This document shows positions 54,426-62,290 of a stretch of DNA of 64,000 nt, piece after piece. Each line of letters begins with the position of its first letter. Position 1 is the first letter of the stretch. The DNA is from JAWKWH01 sp041397625 (GTDB lineage: Bacteria; Pseudomonadota; Alphaproteobacteria; Rhizobiales; Rhizobiaceae), in contig JAWKWH010000001.1 in NCBI GenBank assembly GCA_041397625.1, positions 930,001 to 994,000 of the forward strand. Direction: 5' to 3'. The translations under genes and the position numbers were made by a program. The notes under the pieces are model-generated. The model was not told where the DNA came from. It made no database searches and saw nothing but the letters and a program-made list of their open reading frames with translations.

Positions 54426-55331
54426 GTGACGTTGACGGATGCGGGCCGCACGGCGGCGATAACCGCTTCGGCGATGGCGCCGGCCAAGATCAATCTCGCC
54501 CTGCACGTTACCGGTCTCGATGACAAAGCCTTTCATCTGCTCGACACGCTGGTGGTGTTCGCGGATTTCGGCGACAGGATCACGATCGCGCGCGCCGATC
54601 GCGACGGTTTCGAGGTGACCGGCCTTCATGCCGGCGCGCTTGCCGGCGAAGGCGAAAACCTGGTGACGCAGGCGCGTGACATGTTGCGTCAAAGCCATCG
54701 CCGCCATGATTGCTTTCCTGTTGCGATCGCCCTTGAAAAGAACCTGCCAGTGGCCTCGGGCGTCGGTGGCGGCTCGAGCGATGCGGCCACCACGCTTCGG
54801 CTACTGGCGCGGATATGGAATTTGCCGGCGGGTGAAGGGGAACTGGCGCGGATCGGTCTCGCGCTCGGCGCGGACGTGCCGATGTGCCTGGCCGGCCGGC
54901 CGCTTGTCGCCCGCGGTATCGGCGAGGCGGTCACGCCGATACCGGCCTTTCCGGCGCTTTCGATGGTGCTGGTCAATCCCGGGATCGCGGTGCCGACCGG
55001 CGCGGTGTTCTCCGCGCTTGCAGGAAAGCAAAACCCGCCGCTGCCGCCATTGCCCGTCGCGCCGACACAAGGCCAACTGATCGACTGGCTGGCGACGACA
55101 CGCAACGACCTGGAGGCGCCGGCGAAAACCATCGCACCGGCGATCGACGAGGCGGGCGACCTGCTGGCCGGTACGGGCGCGCTCCTTGCCCGCATGTCGG
55201 GCTCCGGCGCCACCTGTTTCGGCCTTTTCGGGGACCGGCTCGCCGCCGAAACGGCGGCAGGCGCGATTGCCAAGCGGCGGCCGCGATGGTTTGTAAGGGC
55301 GGTAACGACCGGCGGATCGCCGGCAAGCTGA
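54426..55331 (+). CDS. ispE: 4-diphosphocytidyl-2-C-methyl-D-erythritol kinase
   Basis: A 301-residue GHMP kinase of the MEP isoprenoid pathway, phosphorylating CDP-ME at the 2-position. APAKINLALHVTG (about 19-31) and the ATP loop PVASGVGGGSSDAA are family-defining, with GADVPMCL and a final MSGSGATCFGLF. GTG 54426 has AAGGA six bases before; TTG 54420 would add two residues. The product feeds the same isoprenoid supply used by the polyprenyl synthase at 50980-52005. Confidence 0.95.
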   Translation: MTLTDAGRTAAITASAMAPAKINLALHVTGLDDKAFHLLDTLVVFADFGDRITIARADRDGFEVTGLHAGALAGEGENLVTQARDMLRQSHRRHDCFPVAIALEKNLPVASGVGGGSSDAATTLRLLARIWNLPAGEGELARIGLALGADVPMCLAGRPLVARGIGEAVTPIPAFPALSMVLVNPGIAVPTGAVFSALAGKQNPPLPPLPVAPTQGQLIDWLATTRNDLEAPAKTIAPAIDEAGDLLAGTGALLARMSGSGATCFGLFGDRLAAETAAGAIAKRRPRWFVRAVTTGGSPAS

Positions 55332-55338
55332 GACAGGG

Positions 55339-55899
55339 ATGCAGGACGTGGCGCACGGTGGACCGAAGCAACGTGAATTCATGCCCATCGGCATCGCCGT
55401 GCTGACGGTTTCAGACACGAGAACGCCGGAAGACGACCGCTCGGGTAACACGCTTGTCGAGCGCATTGCCGAGGCCGGCCACCGCCTGGCTTACCGCGAA
55501 ATCGTTACCGACGATGTCGAGAAGATCCGCGCCGTCGTGATGAAATGGTCGAGCGACGACACCGTCGATGCGATCATCACCACCGGCGGCACCGGGTTTA
55601 CCGGCCGCGACGTCACGCCGGAAGCCGTCGAGCCGCTGTTCGAAAAGCGCATGGACGGCTTTTCGGAAGTGTTCCACCGCATTTCCTACGACAAGATCGG
55701 CACGTCGACGATCCAGTCGCGCGCCACCGGCGGGGTCGTCAACGCCACCTATGTCTTCGTGCTGCCCGGCTCTCCCGGCGCCTGCAGGGACGCCTGGGAC
55801 GGCATCCTGAAGGCGCAGCTCGACTACCGCCACATGCCGTGCAATTTCGTCGAGATCATGCCCAGGCTCGACGAGCACCTGCGCCGTGGCGGAAAATAG
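55339..55899 (+). CDS. moaB: Molybdenum cofactor biosynthesis protein B
   Basis: A 186-residue MoaB/MogA-fold protein. PIGIAVLTVSDTRTPEDDRS, TTGGTGFTGRDVTPEA and LPGSPGACRDAWDG are the molybdopterin-binding loops. In bacteria it adenylylates molybdopterin or plays a related part in cofactor maturation. It follows ispE by seven bases. No other mo-genes lie in the window. Confidence 0.93.
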   Translation: MQDVAHGGPKQREFMPIGIAVLTVSDTRTPEDDRSGNTLVERIAEAGHRLAYREIVTDDVEKIRAVVMKWSSDDTVDAIITTGGTGFTGRDVTPEAVEPLFEKRMDGFSEVFHRISYDKIGTSTIQSRATGGVVNATYVFVLPGSPGACRDAWDGILKAQLDYRHMPCNFVEIMPRLDEHLRRGGK

Positions 55900-55981
55900 C
55901 GTTATTCCAATCGTTTGATTGAGTTTTCAAGGAGCGGCGACCAGCGTCCGGCGCCGATTTCACCGCAGTTCCGGGAAAATT

Positions 55982-55996
55982 GTTCTTGATTTGTTC
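55982..55996 (+). promoter_or_regulatory. LexA (SOS) box before the radical SAM gene
   Basis: GTTC-N7-GTTC (55982-55985 and 55993-55996) is exactly the LexA operator of alphaproteobacteria. It stands 74 bases before the ATG at 56070 and behind the moaB stop. The match is complete in both half-sites and the spacer. Confidence 0.78.
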
Positions 55997-56014
55997 CTAT
56001 TTCGCGAATAGGAA
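55994..56014. repeat. 8-bp inverted repeat next to the LexA box
   Basis: TTCCTATT (55994-56001) and AATAGGAA (56007-56014) with a five-base TCGCG spacer; the left arm shares its first three bases with the second LexA half-site. Could be a second operator or a hairpin at the start of the message. Confidence 0.5.
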
Positions 56015-56069
56015 TAGATTCATCGAAATCAGACAAGCCGGTCACTGGACCGGCCGGTGGAGGACAAGA

Positions 56070-57245
56070 ATGGAAGCCATCGAACGAGCCGACATGGAGG
56101 CCTTCCGCCGGAATGGAGGGAGCCGCCCGGAACTGCCGGCCGGCCTCGCCAACGCGCTCGTCGACGACGCCGGCATTCGCGTGGGCGGTGAGCGCCGGCG
56201 CGGCCGCGCCTCGGCGGTCAATCCGTCCGGCCGGTTCGAGATACTGAGCCGGCATGTCTTCGACGATGGCTGGCAGACGCTGGAAGACCTGCCCCCTTTC
56301 AGAACCGAGGTCCAGATCGAGCGGCCGCGCAAGATCATCACCCGCAACGGTTCGCCCGACATCTCGTTCGACCGTTCGATCAATCCCTATCGCGGCTGCG
56401 AGCACGGTTGCGTCTACTGTTTCGCCCGACCGACCCACAGTTTCGTGGGCCTTTCGGCCGGCCTCGACTTCGAATCGAAACTGTTCGCCAAGCCGGACGC
56501 GGCGAAGCTTCTGAAGCGCGAACTGGGCGCGAAGGGCTACAAGGCGGCGACAATCGCGATCGGCACCAATACAGACCCCTACCAGCCGGTTGAGAAGAAA
56601 TGGCGCATCATGCGCGACATCCTCGAAGTGCTTGAGGCCTGCAACCATCCTGTCGGCATCGTCACCAAGTCGGCGCTGGTTGCGCGCGACGTCGACATCC
56701 TGTCGCGCATGGCCGAACGCGGCCTGGCCAAGGTGGCGCTGTCGGTGACGACGCTCGACCGCAGGCTATCCCGGACCATGGAGCCGCGCGCCGCCACGCC
56801 GGCAAAGCGGCTGGAGACGATGAAGCTTTTGAGCGCGGCCGGCATTCCGGTCTCGGTGATGGCCGCGCCGCTGATCCCCGGCCTCAACGACAGCGAACTG
56901 GAGCGTATCCTAGATTCTGCCCATGCGGCCGGCGCCCGGGAGGCGGGCTACATCATGCTGCGCCTGCCCCTGGAGGTGAGCCCGGTGTTCAAGGAATGGC
57001 TGCTGCGCCACTATCCGGACCGCTACCGCCACGTGCTGTCGCTGATCCGCTCGATGCGTGGCGGCAAGGACTACGATGCCGAGTTCGGCCGGCGCATGCG
57101 TGGCACCGGCCCCTATGCGTGGCAGATCGGCCGACGCTTCGAGATCGCGGCCGGGAAGCTGGGCCTCAACCGGCGCAAGCTCGGCCTGCGCGCCGACCTG
57201 TTCGTGCCGCCCGGCGTCGAGACGGACCAGTTGCAGCTACTGTGA
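56070..57245 (+). CDS. PA0069/Rv2578c-family radical SAM protein (SplB-related)
   Basis: A 391-residue radical SAM protein. The cluster cysteines are C110, C114 and C117 in GCEHGCVYCFARPTH. NPYRGC before it and the later IGTNTDPYQPVEK are shared with spore photoproduct lyase relatives of the PA0069 family. Its reaction is unknown; DNA-lesion repair is suspected. GGAGGACA lies before ATG 56070. A LexA box 74 bases upstream suggests SOS induction, which supports a repair role. Confidence 0.88.
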   Translation: MEAIERADMEAFRRNGGSRPELPAGLANALVDDAGIRVGGERRRGRASAVNPSGRFEILSRHVFDDGWQTLEDLPPFRTEVQIERPRKIITRNGSPDISFDRSINPYRGCEHGCVYCFARPTHSFVGLSAGLDFESKLFAKPDAAKLLKRELGAKGYKAATIAIGTNTDPYQPVEKKWRIMRDILEVLEACNHPVGIVTKSALVARDVDILSRMAERGLAKVALSVTTLDRRLSRTMEPRAATPAKRLETMKLLSAAGIPVSVMAAPLIPGLNDSELERILDSAHAAGAREAGYIMLRLPLEVSPVFKEWLLRHYPDRYRHVLSLIRSMRGGKDYDAEFGRRMRGTGPYAWQIGRRFEIAAGKLGLNRRKLGLRADLFVPPGVETDQLQLL

Positions 57246-57376
57246 CGAGCGTCACACCCGGGCGGAAATTTTGCCGCTAGGGTTAAACCAATCCCGTCAG
57301 GCTCTCCTCCCCGAACTCAACGGCCCGACGGTGTCTTCCCGGCTCCCCGCCCCTCTACTCCGGGAAGAAATGGCGA

Positions 57377-57434
57377 GAGAACCGGAACCGACCCGGGCCA
57401 TGCCGCGTCCCTGCTCGAACGGGTTCCGGTTCTC
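57377..57434. repeat. 13-bp perfect inverted repeat before glyQ
   Basis: GAGAACCGGAACC (57377-57389) and GGTTCCGGTTCTC (57422-57434) are exact inverted copies with a 32-base loop, followed by CTTTTTC at 57438-57444. It could be a terminator of the radical SAM transcript or an attenuator in the glyQ leader. It ends 100 bases before the glyQ start. Confidence 0.6.
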
Positions 57435-57534
57435 CGCACTTTTTCAGCCTGCAGATGACGCCGGCTTGACCGCGCCGGTTCGCCGTGGCACTCGACCGCC
57501 AATCGACGCCAACATTTCAGCCGGGGCGATCCCA

Positions 57535-58500
57535 GTGTCCGCCAGTCCGCCAGCCCATCTCGACCCTCGACGCTCCTTCCAGGGCCTCATCTTCACGCTC
57601 AACGAATATTGGGCCCGCCAGGGTTGCGTTGTGCTTCAGCCCTACGACATGGAGGTCGGCGCCGGCACGTTCCATCCGGCCACGACGCTGCGGTCGCTCG
57701 GCCCTCGGCCGTGGAAGGCCGCCTATGTGCAGCCGTCGCGCAGGCCGAAGGACGGCCGATACGGCGAGAACCCGAACCGGCTGCAGCACTACTACCAGTA
57801 CCAGGTGATCCTGAAGCCGAACCCGCCCAACCTGCAGGAGCTCTATCTCGGGTCGATCGAGGCGATCGGCATCGACCCGCTGCTGCACGACATGCGCTTC
57901 GTCGAGGACGACTGGGAAAGCCCGACGCTCGGCGCCTGGGGGCTCGGCTGGGAGTGCTGGTGCGACGGCATGGAGGTCTCGCAGTTCACCTATTTCCAGC
58001 AGGTCTGCGGCATCGAATGCGCGCCGGTTTCCGGCGAACTCACCTACGGGCTGGAGCGGCTGGCCATGTATGTGCAGGGCGTCGACAATGTCTACGACCT
58101 CAATTTCAATGGCGGCGAGGGCGCGGCGCGCGTGTCCTACGGCGACGTCTTCCTGCAGGCCGAGCAGGAATATTCGCGCTACAATTTCGAATACGCCGAC
58201 ACGGCCATGCTGCACCGGCATTTCGACGATGCCGAAAGGGAATGCGCCGCGATCCTGGCCGCCGGCGCGCCTGAACAACAAGAGGCGGGCAGTGCTGCAG
58301 CCACGGCGGCGACATTGCACAAATGCGTGCTGCCGGCCTACGACCAGTGCATCAAGGCAAGCCATGTCTTCAACCTGATGGACGCGCGCGGCGTCATCTC
58401 GGTGACCGAGCGCCAGAGCTATATCCTGCGCGTGCGCGACCTGTCGCGCCGCTGCGGCGAGGCGTTTCTCGTGACCGAGGCCGGCGGAGCGGCGTGCTGA
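57535..58500 (+). CDS. glyQ: Glycyl-tRNA synthetase alpha subunit
   Basis: A 321-residue catalytic subunit of the alpha2-beta2 GlyRS. SFQGLIFTLNEYWARQGCVV, QPYDMEVGAGTFHPATTLRS and PSRRPKDGRYGENPNRLQHY are strongly conserved class II core motifs. GTG 57535 gives MSASPPAHLDPRRSFQG, matching rhizobial homologues; an in-frame ATG at 57400 would add 45 residues and lies inside the inverted repeat. glyS begins about 800 bases later with two small genes between. Confidence 0.96.
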   Translation: MSASPPAHLDPRRSFQGLIFTLNEYWARQGCVVLQPYDMEVGAGTFHPATTLRSLGPRPWKAAYVQPSRRPKDGRYGENPNRLQHYYQYQVILKPNPPNLQELYLGSIEAIGIDPLLHDMRFVEDDWESPTLGAWGLGWECWCDGMEVSQFTYFQQVCGIECAPVSGELTYGLERLAMYVQGVDNVYDLNFNGGEGAARVSYGDVFLQAEQEYSRYNFEYADTAMLHRHFDDAERECAAILAAGAPEQQEAGSAAATAATLHKCVLPAYDQCIKASHVFNLMDARGVISVTERQSYILRVRDLSRRCGEAFLVTEAGGAAC

Positions 58501-58601
58501 CAGATACGGCCTGGGCGATGAACACTGTGTCGCGTTGCCCGCCGATTTCCATGTCTCGGGCGCGGATGTAACCTGCCGCTTTCAACCAGGAGGATTTGAC
58601 G

Positions 58602-58844
58602 ATGCTGAAAGGTCAAGTGGCGGCGAAGGCGCCGATCCGTGTCGAGGTCGAGGAAGGCAAGAGCTATTTCTGGTGCGCCTGCGGCCGCTCCGCCAACCAG
58701 CCGTTCTGCGATGGTTCGCACAAGGGATCGGAGTTCGCGCCGGTCAAATGGACCGCCGAGGAAAGCGGCGCCAAGTTCTTCTGCGCCTGCAAGCAGACGG
58801 ACAACCGTCCGTTCTGCGACGGCTCGCACAAGGCCGTGAGCTGA
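58602..58844 (+). CDS. Tandem CDGSH iron-sulfur domain protein
   Basis: An 80-residue protein with two CDGSH motifs: C25-x-C27...C36-D-G-S-H40 and C61-x-C63...C72-D-G-S-H76. Each would bind a 2Fe-2S cluster through three Cys and one His. No membrane anchor, unlike eukaryotic mitoNEET. Possible roles: electron transfer or cluster transfer. AGGAGG eight bases before ATG 58602 is among the strongest ribosome sites here. It lies between glyQ and glyS. Confidence 0.93.
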   Translation: MLKGQVAAKAPIRVEVEEGKSYFWCACGRSANQPFCDGSHKGSEFAPVKWTAEESGAKFFCACKQTDNRPFCDGSHKAVS

Positions 58845-58846
58845 GA

Positions 58847-59095
58847 TCAGGATCCGCCGATCGAGACGATGAGGATCGGGTTGGCGGATACCGCCTTGCC
58901 GGACTTCGCCACGGTTTCGATGGCGCGCCTGACGCCGGCGGGCTTCTCGGCGGCATAGGGCTGGCCGAGGGTGGCAAACAGCGTGGCAAGGGCGATCAGG
59001 TGGATGACGAGGCCGGTCCGTTTCATGCCCATGGGTCGCGCGAACCGGGCCGGAAGTTCATTGCGGGCTGAAATTTTCTTTTCGTGGCGGGCCAT
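58847..59095 (-). CDS. Small secreted protein of unknown function, IVSIGG-type end
   Basis: An 82-residue protein. A basic N-terminus and a hydrophobic segment (MKRTGLVIHLIALATLFATL, about 24-43) look like a signal peptide with an extension; the mature part is only about 32 residues and ends with ILIVSIGGS. The same SIVSIGG occurs near the mature start of the protein at 61676-62131 on the other side of glyS, so it may be a shortened paralogue. GGGGAC lies before ATG 59095; ATG 59026 is an alternative. Opposite strand to glyQ and glyS. Confidence 0.45.
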   Translation of the reverse strand: MARHEKKISARNELPARFARPMGMKRTGLVIHLIALATLFATLGQPYAAEKPAGVRRAIETVAKSGKAVSANPILIVSIGGS

Positions 59096-59297
59096 GACGG
59101 CGTGTCCCCATGTCTGTTTATGGAAACCACCATGCGCGCCCGGCGCTGAACCGATGCTGGCGCGACCGTTTATCCGTCGTTCATGCTCCGGCGCGGTCGC
59201 GCGGCCGGAACGGCGAAATATCCAGCCTGCGGGATGACATTTGACTGCGTGCTTGCTAGAGCCGCGCAGTCCTGAATTCTCCTGGTGTACCCGCCCG

Positions 59298-61616
59298 ATG
59301 CCCGACCTGCTGCTCGAACTTCGTTCCGAAGAGATACCGGCCCGCATGCAGCGCCGCGCCGCCGGCGACCTCAGGAAGCTCGTCACCGACGCGCTGGTCG
59401 AGGCGGGGCTGACCTATGAGGGCTGCCAGGAATATTGGACGCCGCGCCGACTGACGCTCGACATTCGCGGCGTCAGCGCCCGCTCCAGGGACGTGCGCGA
59501 GGAACGCAAGGGGCCGCGCACCGACGCGCCCGAACAGGCGGTGCGGGGCTTCCTGCGCGGCGCCGGGCTTGCCTCGGTCGACGAGGCGGAAATCCGTTCC
59601 GATCCGAAGAAGGGCGATTTCTATGTCGCGGTGATCAATCGGCCGGGCCGTGCCGCCGCCGACATCATCGCCGATTGCATGCCCGCCATCATCAGGAACT
59701 TCCCCTGGCCGAAATCGATGCGCTGGGGTGCTGCGTCCGAAAAACCCGGCTCGCTGCGCTGGGTGCGGCCGCTGCAGTCGATCCTGTGCATGTTCGGCCC
59801 GGAGACCGAGGAACCGCAAATCGTCGGGTTCGAGGTCGACGGCATTGCCTCGGGCAATCTCACCCATGGCCACCGCTTTCACGCGCCCGGCGCGATCACC
59901 GTTCGCCGCTTCGCCGATTACATCGACAGCCTGGAGAAGGCCAGGGTCGTCCTTGACGCCGAGCGGCGCAAGCAGATCATCCTGGCCGACGCCAAGAACC
60001 TGGCCTTTGCCCGCGGCTACGAACTGGTCGAGGACGAGGCGCTGCTGGAGGAGGTCTCCGGCCTCGTCGAATGGCCGGTGGTGCTGATGGGTGCGTTCGA
60101 GGAGGCGTTCCTCGACATTCCGGCCGAGATTATCCGCCTGACAATCAAGGCCAACCAGAAATGCTTCGTCTGCCGCCGCCGCGGCGCGGACGGGCTTGCA
60201 AACCGCTTCGTCATGGTCGCCAATATCGAGGCAAGCGACGGCGGCGAGGAGATCGCGCGCGGCAACGCCAAGGTGGTGCGCGCCCGGCTGTCGGACGCGG
60301 TGCATTTCTGGAAGACCGACCAGGCCGACCTGCCGGATCTCGCCGAACTCGAACCGTCGGCGGAAAAATTCGGGCTCGACCTGAAGAAACCGCTCGACCA
60401 GCGCATGGCGCGGCTCGACCATCTGGGGGTGACCTTCCACGCCAGGCTCGGCACCCAGGGCGAACGCGTGGCGCGCATCGCCGCGCTGGCGACCGAACTG
60501 GCGCCCGTTGTCGGCGCCAATGGCAATCTTGTTCGCCGCGCCGCGGTGCTCGCCAAGGCCGACCTGACCACCGAGGTGGTGGGCGAGTTTCCCGAACTGC
60601 AAGGCGCGATGGGGCGCAAATACGCCGAACTGCAGGGCGAGCACGCCTCCGTCGCCGCGGCGGCCGAAGAGCACTACCGGCCGCAGGGTCCGTCCGACGC
60701 CGTGCCCGCCGACCCGGTGTCGGTCGCAGTCGCGCTTGCCGACAAGCTCGACATGCTGGTGGGTTTCTGGGCCATCGACGAGAAGCCGACCGGCTCCAAG
60801 GACCCCTATGCGCTGAGGCGCGCCGCGCTGGGCGTGATCCGTATCGTGCTGGAAAACGGCGTGCGGTTGAAGTTGATGTCGTCGTTTGAAGTGGCTGCCG
60901 ACGCTTTCGATGCCGGTGATCATTTCCAGTCGGTTCACAAGATCAATGCCGACCTGCTCTCCTTCTTCCATGACCGACTGAAGGTGCATCTGCGCGATTC
61001 AGGCGCCCGGCACGATCTGATCGATGCCGTGTTGGCGGAGAGTACCGAAAACCTAACCTCCCCCTTGAGGGGAGGTCGGAGAAGCGAGCGAAGCGATGCT
61101 GATCCGGGTGGGGGTGACAGTACAGATACCCCCACCCCCTCGCTCCGCTCGGACCCTCCCCTCAAGGGGGAGGGTGAATCGAGTCGCCCCGCCACCGACG
61201 ACCTGGCCTTGATCGTTCGCCGCGTCGAGGCGCTGGGCGCGTTTCTCGCCACCGAAGACGGCACCAACCTTTTGGCCGGAACGAAGCGCGCCGCCAACAT
61301 CGTCGCGGCCGAAGAGAAGAAGGGAACGCGGATCGCCGAAACCGTCGATCCGTCGCTGTTCGGCAGCGACGAGGAACGCGCCCTGTTCGACAGCCTCGAG
61401 GAGGCGGAGAAATTCGCGTCGGAGGCGATCGCGGCGGAGGATTTCGAAAAGGCGATGGGGTTCATGGCGGCGCTGCGCCAGCCGATCGATGCCTTTTTCG
61501 ACGCCGTCATGGTCAATGCAGACGACGAGAGGGTGCGCGCCAACCGCCTGGCGCTCCTGACCCGCATTCGCGGCGCCACCGGCCGGGTCGCCGATTTCTC
61601 GAAAATCTCGGGCTAG
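59298..61616 (+). CDS. glyS: Glycyl-tRNA synthetase beta subunit with in-frame repeat insertion
   Basis: A 772-residue tRNA-binding beta subunit of GlyRS. PDLLLELRSEEIPARMQRRA opens the protein; the HD-like domain and the C-terminal anticodon-binding (DALR-like) domain (from about 640, IVRRVEALGAFLATEDG) are present. Residues about 586-626 (LTSPLRGGRRSERS and DPPLKGEGESS) are not GlyS sequence but the translation of a palindromic DNA repeat (61055-61176) that kept the frame open. The insert falls between domains, which may explain tolerance. ATG 59298 is chosen on homology. Confidence 0.95.
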   Translation: MPDLLLELRSEEIPARMQRRAAGDLRKLVTDALVEAGLTYEGCQEYWTPRRLTLDIRGVSARSRDVREERKGPRTDAPEQAVRGFLRGAGLASVDEAEIRSDPKKGDFYVAVINRPGRAAADIIADCMPAIIRNFPWPKSMRWGAASEKPGSLRWVRPLQSILCMFGPETEEPQIVGFEVDGIASGNLTHGHRFHAPGAITVRRFADYIDSLEKARVVLDAERRKQIILADAKNLAFARGYELVEDEALLEEVSGLVEWPVVLMGAFEEAFLDIPAEIIRLTIKANQKCFVCRRRGADGLANRFVMVANIEASDGGEEIARGNAKVVRARLSDAVHFWKTDQADLPDLAELEPSAEKFGLDLKKPLDQRMARLDHLGVTFHARLGTQGERVARIAALATELAPVVGANGNLVRRAAVLAKADLTTEVVGEFPELQGAMGRKYAELQGEHASVAAAAEEHYRPQGPSDAVPADPVSVAVALADKLDMLVGFWAIDEKPTGSKDPYALRRAALGVIRIVLENGVRLKLMSSFEVAADAFDAGDHFQSVHKINADLLSFFHDRLKVHLRDSGARHDLIDAVLAESTENLTSPLRGGRRSERSDADPGGGDSTDTPTPSLRSDPPLKGEGESSRPATDDLALIVRRVEALGAFLATEDGTNLLAGTKRAANIVAAEEKKGTRIAETVDPSLFGSDEERALFDSLEEAEKFASEAIAAEDFEKAMGFMAALRQPIDAFFDAVMVNADDERVRANRLALLTRIRGATGRVADFSKISG
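61055..61176. repeat. Palindromic repeat element inside glyS
   Basis: About 122 bases forming one large imperfect hairpin. The left end ACCTCCCCCTTGAGGGGAGG (from 61056) and the right end CCCTCCCCTCAAGGGGGAGG are inverted copies, and both are palindromic in themselves. Inside, GCGAGCGAAGCG and the complement CGCTCCGCTCGG pair, as do GGGTGGGGGT and ACCCCCACCCCC. This type of short palindromic element is normally intergenic in rhizobial genomes. Here it lies within a reading frame without stops, resembling the RPE insertions of Rickettsia. Confidence 0.85.
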
Positions 61617-61624
61617 AACGCACG

Positions 61625-61649
61625 AAAAAGGCGGGCTCGACGGCCCGCC
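61625..61649 (-). terminator. Rho-independent terminator between glyS and the downstream minus gene
   Basis: On the minus strand GGCGGGC (61649-61643) pairs with GCCCGCC (61636-61630) around a six-base loop, followed by TTTTT (61629-61625). It ends the gene at 61676-62131. On the plus strand the T-run is missing, so it may help glyS only weakly. Confidence 0.8.
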
Positions 61650-61675
61650 AGTCTTCGCATGTGCGTCGGTCAGGT

Positions 61676-62131
61676 CTATTCGACGCGCAGTTCCATACCC
61701 TCGGTATTGATCTCGGTGACCATGCCGCCGACGGCGGGCTTTTCGTCGGCCTTGATCGAGGCGGTCTTCTCGTTGTCGGTGGTGCCCTTCAACTCGACGA
61801 CGACGTCTTCGGCCTTCATGTCTTCGGCCGAGGCTTCCATCGGCGCTTTATCGCCGGCGGATGCGACATCCTTCCTCGCCTTCTCCTCGGCATCGCCGCC
61901 GGGTGCCGGCGGAATCGTCGGCACGAAGCCAACTTCGAAACGCCGCCTCTCCTCCGGCTTCTCCTTGGCCGGCTCGCCGAAGGCGACGACCGAAGCCGAG
62001 GTGCGGGAATCGGCCGGCAATCCGCCGATCGAGACGATCGAAACGGACACCTGCTTGACTTCGGCTGCCATGGCGCCGCCCGCCAGCGTTGACGCGACTG
62101 CTGCTGCCATGAAAATCCTGACCATCTTCAT
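61676..62131 (-). CDS. Secreted protein of unknown function
   Basis: A 151-residue protein with a signal peptide (MVRIFMAAAVASTLAGGAMA, cleavage about residue 22). The mature part begins EVKQVSVSIVSIGGLPADSR, followed by an acidic, Lys- and Glu-rich, probably flexible region (EPAKEKPEERRRFEVGF, later DKAPMEASAEDMKAEDV) and a final short beta-rich part. I do not recognise the family. GGGGAG lies eight bases before ATG 62131. A terminator follows. The gene lies opposite glyS, like the small gene at 58847-59095. Confidence 0.6.
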   Translation of the reverse strand: MKMVRIFMAAAVASTLAGGAMAAEVKQVSVSIVSIGGLPADSRTSASVVAFGEPAKEKPEERRRFEVGFVPTIPPAPGGDAEEKARKDVASAGDKAPMEASAEDMKAEDVVVELKGTTDNEKTASIKADEKPAVGGMVTEINTEGMELRVE

Positions 62132-62290
62132 CACGGACACTCCCCGGTTTGTCGGAGGCACCATAATGCGCCGCGGTTGAAATCGGCTTTAGGATTTGAA
62201 TGCAATTTTATCGATCGCGTCGAATCCCTTGCAGGGAGCCGGAGATCGGCGATAGAGAACCGGTCGGGAAACAGGCTGGAGCAGGAAGAG

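Noticed and set aside
57246..57534. T-box riboswitch before glyQ
   Set aside because: No T-box sequence or specifier stem is recognisable, and T-boxes are not usual in alphaproteobacteria.
59256..60989. A 577-codon minus-strand frame inside glyS
   Set aside because: It is the antisense of a strongly conserved synthetase gene, shows no domain, and long antisense frames are common in GC-rich DNA.
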